A DNA stretch of 64,000 bases. Origin: Pseudotabrizicola formosa. GTDB taxonomy: Bacteria; Pseudomonadota; Alphaproteobacteria; Rhodobacterales; Rhodobacteraceae. Below the pieces are notes generated by a model. It saw only the letters and a list, made by a program, of their open reading frames with translations. It made no database searches and was not told where the DNA came from. This document shows positions 40,337 through 48,202 of the stretch, piece by piece (within the stretch, counting starts at the first letter, position 1; the number at the start of each line of letters is the position of its first letter). Both the position numbers and the translations under genes were made by a program. The DNA lies in assembly GCF_002900965.1 (NCBI RefSeq), contig NZ_PJOM01000001.1, positions 558,001-622,000 of the forward strand. The letters are read 5' to 3'.

Positions 40337-40359
40337 CTGCATGCACTTTCGAACACAAA

Positions 40360-40378
40360 ACATCTGATCTGCAGATGT
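40360..40378. promoter_or_regulatory. 19-base 7-5-7 inverted repeat, MerR operator candidate A
   Basis: ACATCTG-ATCTG-CAGATGT, perfect arms, 24 bases upstream of the first MerR start. It shares the 7-5-7 geometry of candidate C, though not its arm sequence. Confidence 0.55.
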
Positions 40379-40407
40379 GTGCTTTCGAGGGAGCATACTA
40401 GATTGCT

Positions 40408-40432
40408 TGACGTTAACGTAAATGTAACGTCA
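40408..40432. promoter_or_regulatory. 25-base inverted repeat, MerR operator candidate B
   Basis: TGACGTTA-N9-TAACGTCA, with an internal ACGT-rich core; the minus strand reads TTTACGTTAACGTCAA, resembling sites I associate with LiuR-type MerR regulators. It lies about 72-96 bases upstream of the first MerR gene, where a promoter is expected. Confidence 0.55.
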
Positions 40433-40444
40433 CGTCAGAAATCA

Positions 40445-40463
40445 GACTGACGTGATGTCAGTC
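40445..40463. promoter_or_regulatory. 19-base 7-5-7 inverted repeat, MerR operator candidate C
   Basis: GACTGAC-GTGAT-GTCAGTC, perfect arms; it overlaps the last six bases of the second MerR gene and lies 109 bases upstream of the first MerR start. It could be an upstream operator or a weak transcription-pausing hairpin. Confidence 0.45.
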
Positions 40464-40838
40464 AAGCGCCGACAGATCCTCTACAGTGGTGGCACGCAGG
40501 GCGCGCAGATCGTCGATCGTGGCGTCCAGTTCCGCCTTTTGGCGTTCCAGTTCGGCCAGCTGACGATCTGCCAGACCCAAAAAGGTCTCATACTGCGGGC
40601 GGGTGCCTTGCTTGCTGTACATCAGCAGCCATTGGCGGATTTCTTCCAGACTGAAGCCAAACCGCCGCCCGCGCAGGATCAAGGTCATCCGCGCCAATTC
40701 GCGCGGACCGTAGAACCGCGCCCGCCCTTCCTTCTCTGGCGCGAGCAGTTCGATATACTCGTAATAGCGCAGCGTGCGTGGAGTAACGTCAAACCGTGCA
40801 CACATGTCTTTGAAACTGAGCCGGCTGGTGTCGGTCAT
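40458..40838 (-). CDS. MerR-family transcriptional regulator (second of two)
   Basis: A 126-residue MerR protein clearly paralogous to its neighbour: [45 protein letters not shown], then ILRGRRFGFSLEEIRQWLLMYSKQG and a coiled-coil helix. It too lacks a metal-binding cysteine tail. ATG 40838 (MTDTSRLSF) is chosen; its leader contains TTGACAG just before the ribosome-binding site. The gene is divergent from the PaaI thioesterase genes across 120 bases and upstream of the first MerR gene, so it can control both sides (inference). Confidence 0.9.
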   Translation of the reverse strand: MTDTSRLSFKDMCARFDVTPRTLRYYEYIELLAPEKEGRARFYGPRELARMTLILRGRRFGFSLEEIRQWLLMYSKQGTRPQYETFLGLADRQLAELERQKAELDATIDDLRALRATTVEDLSALD

Positions 40839-40958
40839 TGCGGTCCTCCGTCTGTCAAGACTATGCGCGGTTGAACCTGCGCGCAATGTCGGCAACAGCG
40901 AATAAGCGGCTTGCAGTGCCGCGTGAAGCGAGGATTATGGCCCGCAAAAGGAGCCTGC

Positions 40959-41396
40959 ATGACCGACATCATCCAGATCGCCCGCCAATTCATTGAGGCC
41001 ATTCCCCATGCCCGGGCTTTGGGAATGGAATTTGAAAGCCTTGGCGATGGCAAGGCTGTCATTTCCATGCCCTATGATCCGCGCTTTGTCGGCGATCCGG
41101 CGACTGGTGTCCTGCATGGCGGCGCGGTATCGGCGCTTATGGACACCGCCTCCGGGGCAGCGGTGATGTGTCACCCCACGGCACCCGTCTCGACCGCGAC
41201 GCTGGATCTGCGGATCGACTATTTCCGCGCAGCCACACCGGGGCAGGCGATCACGGCGCGGGCAGAGTGCTATCATGTCACCCGCTCGGTGGCCTTTGTA
41301 CGGGTGACTGCCAGCGATGACGATGACGCGAGGCCCGTTGCGGCGGCCACCGGGGCCTTTACGCTGGACCGGCCAAAGGGGGGAAATGCGCGATGA
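40959..41396 (+). CDS. PaaI-family hotdog thioesterase (first of two)
   Basis: A 145-residue hotdog-fold acyl-CoA thioesterase. The active-site region TGVLHGGAVSALMDTASGAA has the HGG motif and the catalytic Asp of the PaaI/hGO-4HBT family; STATLDLRIDYFRAATPG follows. ATG 40959 has AAGGAG upstream. Its end overlaps the next gene as ATGA. Located divergently from the MerR genes, it probably releases CoA from excess acyl-CoA formed by the neighbouring beta-oxidation enzymes. Confidence 0.9.
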   Translation: MTDIIQIARQFIEAIPHARALGMEFESLGDGKAVISMPYDPRFVGDPATGVLHGGAVSALMDTASGAAVMCHPTAPVSTATLDLRIDYFRAATPGQAITARAECYHVTRSVAFVRVTASDDDDARPVAAATGAFTLDRPKGGNAR

Positions 41397-41926
41397 CAGT
41401 GCAGCGCCCCGAGCCGGTTCAGGTGATCAAGCAGCGCCGGGACGCGGCCCTGCGCGGTCTGCTGTCTGGCGTGCCCTATATCGCCTATCTTGGCATTCAG
41501 TTCGATCGGCGCGGCGATGAGCTGACCGCCATCCTGCCCTTTGACGAAAAGCTGATCGGCAACCCGGCGCTGCCCGCCCTGCATGGCGGGGTGACGGCCG
41601 CCTTTCTGGAAGTGGCGGCGATCATCGAACTGGCCTGGGGTGGTCTGTGGGAAGAGATGGAGGCCGGGCGCATTGACCCTACCGCCGATATGGCCCCGGT
41701 CCGGCTGCCAAAGACGATTGATTTCACGGTCGACTATCTGCGCTCTGGCCTGCCACGCGATGCCTATGCGCGGGCGCGGATCAACCGGTCCGGCCGGCGC
41801 TATGCCAGCGTGCATGTCGAGGCGTGGCAGGACAATCGCGCCCGGCTGTTTGCGCAAGGAACCGGCCATTTCCTGATCCCGCAACCGCCAGACGGCACGC
41901 CGGAAAAGGGGCTGCCTAGCGCTTGA
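41393..41926 (+). CDS. PaaI-family hotdog thioesterase (second of two)
   Basis: A 177-residue hotdog protein with the motif NPALPALHGGVTAAFLEVAAI. The acid at the catalytic position is Glu in FLEVAA rather than Asp, a variation seen in the family. The N-terminus is longer than in its neighbour, and the region EEMEAGRIDPTADMAPVRLPKTID is an insertion. It is coupled to the first thioesterase by ATGA and probably arose by tandem duplication followed by divergence; the two may form a heteromer. The end overlaps the convergent TIGR02186 gene by 11 bases. Confidence 0.88.
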   Translation: MTVQRPEPVQVIKQRRDAALRGLLSGVPYIAYLGIQFDRRGDELTAILPFDEKLIGNPALPALHGGVTAAFLEVAAIIELAWGGLWEEMEAGRIDPTADMAPVRLPKTIDFTVDYLRSGLPRDAYARARINRSGRRYASVHVEAWQDNRARLFAQGTGHFLIPQPPDGTPEKGLPSA

Positions 41927-42674
41927 TGAACCGGAACGCGGCAGAGGCCGCATAGCCCGCAACGACAGCAATCAACAGCGACAGCAGACCATAGATCAAC
42001 GGCTGATCGCGTGACATGTTGAACAAAAACCGCTCCAGCCCCTCTTTGCGGACATTGATCTGCCGCTCGATCCTGTCCACGACCTGCCCGTCACGGGTCA
42101 GGAAGATGCGGACGCGGTACAGACCTTCGGTCAGGTTGGCAGGCAAGACCACGTCCGTGCGGAACAGCGTGGCTTCGGTGAACTGCACCGACCGTTCGCG
42201 CAGCCGGTACCGATCTTCCGCCTCGCGCACGCGGATCAGCGCTTCCAGAAACTCTGGTGCATTCTGTGCCTGTTGCGAAATGCCCACCGCGCGGATCGCC
42301 CGTGGAATGGTGATCTGATGGCGCAGATTTTCGGTCTCTGTCAGGATGTCGCGCAGATGGCCGGTGGTCGAAATCGCATAAAAAGACGGGGCACTGGCGA
42401 TCTGCACCGCCTCGCGGTTGATCCAGATGCCCGCCGCGCGCTCTTTCTTGCGCACGGTCAGCGGACGCGACGGGCCTTCCACCGTGATGATGACATGCAA
42501 GGCACCTTCGGGCACCGGAGCCGTCCGCTTTACAGCACCGTAGATAAGGATCTCGGACCCGTCAAAATCCGCTGTGATCGACACGCGGTTCTGGCTGAGC
42601 CCCGCGACGATATCTTCGCTTGCGGCGAAGGCGGGCAGGCTTGTCAGCAGCCAGAGCAGTGCGGCGCGGATCAT
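41916..42674 (-). CDS. TIGR02186-family alphaproteobacterial transmembrane protein
   Basis: A 252-residue protein with a cleavable signal peptide (MIRAALLWLLTSLPAFAASE), a beta-rich periplasmic domain (VSITADFDGSEILIYGAVKR, an Ig-like or CARDB-like region) and one C-terminal transmembrane helix (PLIYGLLSLLIAVVAGYAASAAF). It matches what I know of the TIGR02186 / Alph_Pro_TM family, which is almost always next to a TauE/SafE exporter, as here (ATGA overlap). A role as a periplasmic partner of the exporter is inferred from this linkage. Confidence 0.88.
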   Translation of the reverse strand: MIRAALLWLLTSLPAFAASEDIVAGLSQNRVSITADFDGSEILIYGAVKRTAPVPEGALHVIITVEGPSRPLTVRKKERAAGIWINREAVQIASAPSFYAISTTGHLRDILTETENLRHQITIPRAIRAVGISQQAQNAPEFLEALIRVREAEDRYRLRERSVQFTEATLFRTDVVLPANLTEGLYRVRIFLTRDGQVVDRIERQINVRKEGLERFLFNMSRDQPLIYGLLSLLIAVVAGYAASAAFRFIKR

Positions 42675-43591
42675 GGCAGCAACCCCGGTGTGATGGTGTA
42701 AAGCTCGGAGGGGCGAAGCAGCAGATCTGCGGCAATCTTGACGGCCACGCCCAACACCAACAGCGACAACAGAATACGCAGTTGCTCTGCCTTCAACCGT
42801 CCGCTGACCTGTGCGCCCACCTGCGCCCCGATGACACCGCCAAGAATAAGCAGCACCGCCAGCATCATATCCACCGTGTTGGCGGTGACGGCATGCATGA
42901 CGGTGGTAAAGGCGGTGACGAATATGATCTGGAACAGCGACGTGCCGATCACGACCTTGGTCGGCATCCCCAGCAGATAGATCATGGCCGGCACCATGAT
43001 GAACCCGCCGCCCACCCCCATGATCGCGGCCAGAAAGCCTACCAGCGCCCCGACGGCCAAGGGCGGCAGCACCGAAATGTACAGGCCAGAGGCCCGGAAT
43101 TTCATCTTGAACGGCAGGCCATGAATCCAGTTGTGAGTATGCGCCCGACGGATTGGTGCGCCGGGGCGGTTTGCGCGTCGCAATGCGACCACCGATTCCC
43201 AGAACATGGTCAGACCGATCAGCCCCAGAAACAGCACATAGGAAAGCTGCACAAACAGATCGACCTGACCGGCGGCCGTCAGGCGCGAAAAGACCCAGAC
43301 ACCCAGTGCCGATCCGAAAAGCCCGCCCGCCAGCAGCACAAATCCCATCGGAAAGTCCACCGCCTTGCGCTTGACCTGCGCCAGAACGCCCGACACCGAG
43401 GACGCCACCACCTGATTGGCCCCTGTCGCCACCGCGATGGCCGGCGGGATGCCGATGAAGAACAACAAGGGCGTGATCAGGAAGCCGCCCCCCACGCCGA
43501 ACAGGCCGGACAAAAAGCCCACGACGCTGCCAATGCCCAGAAGCACAAACAGGTTGACCGAAAGATCGGCAATGGGAAGAAAGATCTGCAT
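42671..43591 (-). CDS. TauE/SafE-family anion exporter
   Basis: A 306-residue inner-membrane protein with about eight helices in two inverted repeats, each with the glycine-rich signature: VVGFLSGLFGVGGGFLITPLL near residue 23 and VGFLAAIMGVGGGFIMVPAMI in the second half. Family members export sulfite, sulfoacetate or other organosulfur anions. The substrate is not determinable; linkage to the TIGR02186 partner is the main clue. ATG 43591 begins MQIFLPIADLS. Confidence 0.92.
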   Translation of the reverse strand: MQIFLPIADLSVNLFVLLGIGSVVGFLSGLFGVGGGFLITPLLFFIGIPPAIAVATGANQVVASSVSGVLAQVKRKAVDFPMGFVLLAGGLFGSALGVWVFSRLTAAGQVDLFVQLSYVLFLGLIGLTMFWESVVALRRANRPGAPIRRAHTHNWIHGLPFKMKFRASGLYISVLPPLAVGALVGFLAAIMGVGGGFIMVPAMIYLLGMPTKVVIGTSLFQIIFVTAFTTVMHAVTANTVDMMLAVLLILGGVIGAQVGAQVSGRLKAEQLRILLSLLVLGVAVKIAADLLLRPSELYTITPGLLP

Positions 43592-43623
43592 GTCAGGCCC
43601 CGGCAGGGGAAAGGACGGTCAGT

Positions 43624-43645
43624 CCAAAGGCTTGCGCGCCTTTGG
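43624..43645 (-). terminator. candidate terminator downstream of punA
   Basis: CCAAAGGC / GCCTTTGG stem (8 bp) with a 6-base loop, 26 bases after the punA stop. On the minus strand it is followed by a T-poor sequence, so efficiency is doubtful. Confidence 0.45.
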
Positions 43646-43670
43646 CCGCGAAGTCAAACGCCGATCCGCC

Positions 43671-44474
43671 TCATCGGAGTGTGGTCAGGAAATGCCGCAG
43701 GATGCGTTCCAGTTTTGCCGCACCCAACGGGGCCATGGCTTTGGTGTGCTCATGGCTGATCTGCTCGTCCGACATCCCGGCCGCCATATTGGTGATGGTG
43801 GAGATTGCGGCACAATGCAGACCAAGAAAACGAGCCAAGATGACCTCTGGCACGGTGGACATGCCAACCGCATCGGCCCCGAGGATCTTGAGCATCCGGA
43901 TTTCAGCCGGGGTTTCAAAGGACGGGCCGGAATACCAGGCATAGACCCCATCCTTGATGTCGATCCCTTCGGCCAGTGCACTGGACCGCAGCGCCGCGCG
44001 CAGATCCGGGTCATGCGCTGTGGTCATCGGTACGAAACGGGCATCCGTCGCTTCGCCGATCAGCGGATTTAGCCCGTTGTAGTTGATGTGATCTGACAAC
44101 AGCATCAGATCACCGGGTGGAATATCAGGGCGCATCGAGCCTGCGGCATTGGTCAGGATCAGGCTGTCTGCACCCAGATCGCGAAGCACCTCCAGCGCCA
44201 GCCGCATCGCCGCTGGATTGCCTTTTTCGTAGTAATGCTCGCGCGCACCGAACACCGCCACCCGTACGCCTTCCAGCGTGCCGATATGCAGGTTCGGGTT
44301 GTGGCCCGATACGGCGGCATGCGGGAAACCGGGGAGATCCGCATAGGGGATGGTCACGCCATCCACAGCATGCGCGAGGTGGCCAAGCCCGGAGCCGAGG
44401 ATCAGACCAAGCCGCACCGGCGCATCGCCCGCACGCTCACGGATCAGGGCTGTGACTTCGGATCTGGTACTCAT
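43671..44474 (-). CDS. punA: purine-nucleoside phosphorylase (PNP-I, trimeric type)
   Basis: A 267-residue phosphorolytic enzyme that splits purine nucleosides into base and ribose-1-phosphate. The phosphate-binding LGLILGSGLGHLA, VFGAREHYYEKG, LILTNAAGSM (base-binding Asn region) and GPSFETPAEIRML with GMSTVPEVILA are all family motifs of the trimeric human-like PNP. Encoded directly downstream of a nucleoside ABC transporter, it would complete uptake and salvage. The upstream spacer holds a GC-rich stem, but the same-strand order suggests cotranscription. Confidence 0.95.
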   Translation of the reverse strand: MSTRSEVTALIRERAGDAPVRLGLILGSGLGHLAHAVDGVTIPYADLPGFPHAAVSGHNPNLHIGTLEGVRVAVFGAREHYYEKGNPAAMRLALEVLRDLGADSLILTNAAGSMRPDIPPGDLMLLSDHINYNGLNPLIGEATDARFVPMTTAHDPDLRAALRSSALAEGIDIKDGVYAWYSGPSFETPAEIRMLKILGADAVGMSTVPEVILARFLGLHCAAISTITNMAAGMSDEQISHEHTKAMAPLGAAKLERILRHFLTTLR

Positions 44475-44513
44475 TCGCCTTGCCTTCCTGCTTGCTGATG
44501 CCCCAGGGGTGTG

Positions 44514-44530
44514 ACCCCCCCCGGGGGGTT
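44514..44530. repeat. C8G6 stem in the spacer before punA
   Basis: An A(C)8(G)6TT block that folds into a short ACCCCC/GGGGGT stem, next to a CCCCAGGGG stem. It separates the last permease gene from punA. No T-run on the minus strand, so it may attenuate or pause rather than terminate. Confidence 0.4.
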
Positions 44531-44547
44531 AGTTTCAGTCGCGCTGC

Positions 44548-45516
44548 TCAGCGTTCCTTGACATAGGGTTGCCCCCCGGCGCGTGGGGGGATCGCTTTGC
44601 CAACAAAACCTGCCAGGACCAATACGGTCAGCATGTAGGGCAGGGCATCCAGCAGCGGTACCGGAACCCTGACCTGGACCACCGCCTGCACGACATCGGG
44701 CCGCAGGGCAAGGGCCTGGAAGAAGCCGAACAGCAGGCAGGCCCACATCGCCGCCACCGGCCGCCATTTGGCGAAGATCAGCGCAGCAAGCGCGATATAG
44801 CCGCGTCCGGCGGTCATCTCGCGACCAAAGCCTGCCTGAAGCGCGGTTGCCATATAGGCCCCTGCGATCCCGCAGAGGATGCCCGTGATGCCAACCGCAG
44901 CAAAGCGCAGCCCGACGACCGATATGCCTGCGGTGTCCACCGCCGCCGGGTTCTCGCCCACGGCGCGCAGCCGCAGTCCAAAGCGGGTGCGGAACAGGAT
45001 CCACCAGGTCAGGGGCACGATCAGAAAGGCCATGTAAACAAGGATCGAGTGTCCCGAGATCACCTCGTAATACAAGGGCCCGACCACCGGCACATCGCGC
45101 AGCGCTTCGGCCCCCGGCAGGGTGATCGCGTTGAACCGGGCGGGGCCGGAGAGCGGCGGCGTGCGGCCACCTTGCTGGAACAGGGCTTGCGCGATCAGGA
45201 CCGTCAGGCCCGAGGCCAGAAAGTTGAGCGCGACACCCGAGATCAGCTGATTGCCGCGGAAGGTGATCGCCGCGATGCCATGGAGCAGCGCAAACAGCAT
45301 CGACGCGCCGATTCCGGCCAGAAGCCCGGCCCAGGCCGATCCGGTCAGCGCGGCGACCGCGCCCGCCGACATCGCGGCGGCCAGCATCTTGCCTTCCAGC
45401 CCGATGTCGAAGATGCCCGCACGTTCGGAATACAGGCCCGCAAGGCAGGCCAGCAACAATGGCGTGGCCAGCCGGAGCGTGGTGTCGAGCACCTGCAGGA
45501 GGGTCGCGTAATCCAT
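44548..45516 (-). CDS. nucleoside-type ABC transporter permease (second)
   Basis: A 322-residue permease with about nine transmembrane helices of the BPD_transp_2 family. The N-terminal signature LACLAGLYSERAGIFDIGLEGKML is typical of the YufQ/BmpC-associated nucleoside permeases. ATG 45516 (MDYATLLQVLD) is used; it overlaps the stop of the upstream permease gene by one base (TGATG). It pairs with the preceding permease to form the membrane channel. Confidence 0.92.
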   Translation of the reverse strand: MDYATLLQVLDTTLRLATPLLLACLAGLYSERAGIFDIGLEGKMLAAAMSAGAVAALTGSAWAGLLAGIGASMLFALLHGIAAITFRGNQLISGVALNFLASGLTVLIAQALFQQGGRTPPLSGPARFNAITLPGAEALRDVPVVGPLYYEVISGHSILVYMAFLIVPLTWWILFRTRFGLRLRAVGENPAAVDTAGISVVGLRFAAVGITGILCGIAGAYMATALQAGFGREMTAGRGYIALAALIFAKWRPVAAMWACLLFGFFQALALRPDVVQAVVQVRVPVPLLDALPYMLTVLVLAGFVGKAIPPRAGGQPYVKER

Positions 45517-46619
45517 CAGGCGGCCCTCAGTGCTTTCGTCGTGCGGAACAGGCGGAACACGCGTTCCAGCATCATCCGCACCATCATGTCCAGTGCACCG
45601 GTGAACAGGATCACCAGACCCTGCACCACGATGCGCATTTCGATCGGGATATTGGTCCACAACCCAAGTTCGGCGCCGCCCTGATACAGAAAGCCGAACA
45701 GCAGCGCCGCCAGAACCACCCCAAACGGGTGATTGCGCCCCATCAGCGCCACCGCGATGCCGATGAACCCGGCCCCTTCGGAGGAATTCTGCAACAGCCG
45801 CTCGGCCTCACCCATCACGTTGTTGATGCTCATCATTCCGGCCAGACCGCCCGAGATCAGCATGGCGATGATGGTGATGCGCACCGGGTTGATACCGGCG
45901 TATTTCGCCGCTGCCTCGGATTTTCCAAAGGCACGAATCTGATAGCCAAGCCGGGTGCGCCACAACAGCGCCCAGACCACCACCGCCATGGCAAGCGCGA
46001 TCAGCAGAGTCACATTCGCCGGCACAGGCCGTTGGAAAATCAGGTTGAATCCGGGAATATCATTCAATGCCGGCAGTTGCGCGCCCGCCGGAAAGCGGGC
46101 CGAGGCCGGGTCCATCTGCCCGGTGGGGCGCAGCACATCCACCAGCACATAGACCAGCAGCGCCGCCGCGATATAGTTGAACATGATGGTGGTGATCACG
46201 ATATGGCTGCCGCGCTTGGCCTGCAGATAGGCCGGAATTGCCGCCCAGGCCGCGCCAAACAACGCCGCCCCCATGGTGGCCGCGATCAGCGCCACCGTCC
46301 AATGCGGCCAGGGCAGCGACAGACAGACCAGTGCGACACCAAGGCCACCCAGTTGGGCCTGCCCCTCGCCGCCGATGTTGAACAATCCGGCGTGAAAGGC
46401 CACGGTCACCGCCAGTCCGGTAAAGATGAAGCTGGTTGCATAATACAAGGTATAGCCCCAGCCATAGGGTGAGCCGAGCGCGCCATCGACCATGACCTTG
46501 AACGCCTCGACCGGGCTTTGTCCGATCACCAGCAACACCAGTGCCGATATGGCTGCGGCAAAGAGCAGGCTGACCAAGGGCACCAGCGTGATATCGGCCC
46601 ATCTTGGCAAACGGTCCAT
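45516..46619 (-). CDS. nucleoside-type ABC transporter permease (first)
   Basis: A 367-residue permease of the BPD_transp_2 family (YufP/BmpB-associated type), with an N-terminal helix and the motif TFTGLAVTVAFHAGLFNIGGEGQ-like segment FTGLAVTVAFHAGLFNIG, the counterpart of the NIG motif in the partner permease. ATG 46619 follows a TTG; it overlaps the ATPase stop (TGATG). Its last codons overlap the partner's start. Confidence 0.92.
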   Translation of the reverse strand: MDRLPRWADITLVPLVSLLFAAAISALVLLVIGQSPVEAFKVMVDGALGSPYGWGYTLYYATSFIFTGLAVTVAFHAGLFNIGGEGQAQLGGLGVALVCLSLPWPHWTVALIAATMGAALFGAAWAAIPAYLQAKRGSHIVITTIMFNYIAAALLVYVLVDVLRPTGQMDPASARFPAGAQLPALNDIPGFNLIFQRPVPANVTLLIALAMAVVVWALLWRTRLGYQIRAFGKSEAAAKYAGINPVRITIIAMLISGGLAGMMSINNVMGEAERLLQNSSEGAGFIGIAVALMGRNHPFGVVLAALLFGFLYQGGAELGLWTNIPIEMRIVVQGLVILFTGALDMMVRMMLERVFRLFRTTKALRAA

Positions 46620-48202
46620 CAAGCGGCCTCCCCGGCGGTTTTTCCGTCCATCCCGGCCATCAGCATGCCCAACTCGCGCTCATCCGTGGTGGCAGGGTCG
46701 CGCAGTCCCATGATCTGCCCGTCAAACATCACGGCGATGCGATCGGACAGCGACATGATCTCATCCAGTTCCACACTGACAAGCAGGATCGCTTTCCCGG
46801 CATCGCGCAGGGCGACGATCTGCTTGTGGATGAATTCGATGGCCCCGATGTCCACCCCGCGCGTCGGCTGGCCGATCAGCAGCAGGTCTGGGTTCTGTTC
46901 CACCTCGCGCGCCACGACGATTTTCTGCTGGTTCCCGCCCGAGAAGTTCTTGGCCGCCAGCGTGGCAATCGGTGGACGGACGTCATAGGTGGCCATCTTC
47001 TTTTCGGTATCGGCGCGCAACGCGTCGTTGTCCATGAACAGGGCCGATTTCTGATACTTCGGATCGTTGTGATAACCGAAGGCTACGTTTTCCCAAGCTG
47101 TGAAATCGAGGATCAGGCCGTGGTGGTGGCGGTCTTCGGGCACATGAGCGATGCCGGCCTCCCGCCGGCTCTGGCCGTCGGCACCGGCCCCGGACAGTGG
47201 CAGATCCACCCCGTTCAGCGTGATGCGGCCCGTGGCCTTGATCATGCCACCCAAGGCGGCCAGCAGATCGGACTGACCGTTGCCAGCAACGCCTGCGATC
47301 CCCAGAATTTCACCGGCCCGAATGTCCAGACTGATGCCTTTCAGCCGGTCCACCCCATGCTCGTCTCGAACGCGCAGGTTTTCAACTGACAGCACCACTT
47401 CGCCCGGTACGGCGGGGGCTTTTTCCACCTCCAGCAGCACCTTCCGGCCGACCATCAACTCGGCCAACTGCTCGGGGCTGGTCTCGCGCGTCTTTACCGT
47501 GGCGACCATCGTGCCGCGCCGCATGACGCTGACGTTGTCAGTGGCCTCCATGATCTCGCGCAGTTTGTGGGTGATCAGGATGATGGTCTTGCCCTGATCC
47601 TTCAGCCCGCGCAGGATGCGGAACAGATGGTCCGCCTCATCCGGGGTCAGAACCCCGGTGGGTTCGTCCAGGATCAGGATATCGGCCTGGCGGTACAATG
47701 CCTTGAGAATTTCGACCCGCTGCTGATGGCCGACCGACAGATCTTCGATCAGGGCGTCCGGGTCCACATCAAGCCCGTATTCCTGAGCCAGCTCGCGCAG
47801 GATGCGCCGCGCCTTGCCCAGCGACGTGTTCAGCAGGGCCCCATCCTCTGCCCCAAGTACGATGTTTTCCAAGACCGTAAAATTCTGCACCAATTTGAAA
47901 TGCTGAAAGACCATGCCGATGCCGGCGCGGATGGCGCTCTGGCTGTCGGGGATCGGGGTCAGGGTGCCGCCAACAAGGATCTGACCGGAGTCAGCTTTGT
48001 AAAAACCATAAAGGATCGACATCAACGTCGATTTCCCGGCACCATTTTCGCCAATGATACCGTGGATCGTGCCTTTTGGCACCGAGATGTTGATGTCCTT
48101 GTTTGCCTGCACCGGGCCAAAGGCTTTGGAAATGCCTTTCAACTCGATGGCAAACGGGGCGGCAGTTTCCTGCCGCCCCATGATGTCAGCCGGTGCGACC
48201 AT
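46619..48202 (-). CDS. ABC transporter ATP-binding protein with two nucleotide-binding domains (purine nucleoside type)
   Basis: A 527-residue fused ATPase. The first domain has Walker A IGENGAGKSTLM and signature LSVGHQQRVEILKAL with Walker B ILILDEPTG. The second, degenerate in its P-loop (IAGVAGNGQSDLLAAL), has the signature FSGGNQQKIVVAREV. This architecture (RbsA/MglA-like, YufO in Bacillus) belongs to nucleoside and sugar importers. ATG 48202 is used; ATG 48181 is possible. Start and stop are both in TGATG overlaps, so expression is tightly coupled to the binding-protein and permease genes. Confidence 0.94.
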   Translation of the reverse strand: MVAPADIMGRQETAAPFAIELKGISKAFGPVQANKDINISVPKGTIHGIIGENGAGKSTLMSILYGFYKADSGQILVGGTLTPIPDSQSAIRAGIGMVFQHFKLVQNFTVLENIVLGAEDGALLNTSLGKARRILRELAQEYGLDVDPDALIEDLSVGHQQRVEILKALYRQADILILDEPTGVLTPDEADHLFRILRGLKDQGKTIILITHKLREIMEATDNVSVMRRGTMVATVKTRETSPEQLAELMVGRKVLLEVEKAPAVPGEVVLSVENLRVRDEHGVDRLKGISLDIRAGEILGIAGVAGNGQSDLLAALGGMIKATGRITLNGVDLPLSGAGADGQSRREAGIAHVPEDRHHHGLILDFTAWENVAFGYHNDPKYQKSALFMDNDALRADTEKKMATYDVRPPIATLAAKNFSGGNQQKIVVAREVEQNPDLLLIGQPTRGVDIGAIEFIHKQIVALRDAGKAILLVSVELDEIMSLSDRIAVMFDGQIMGLRDPATTDERELGMLMAGMDGKTAGEAA

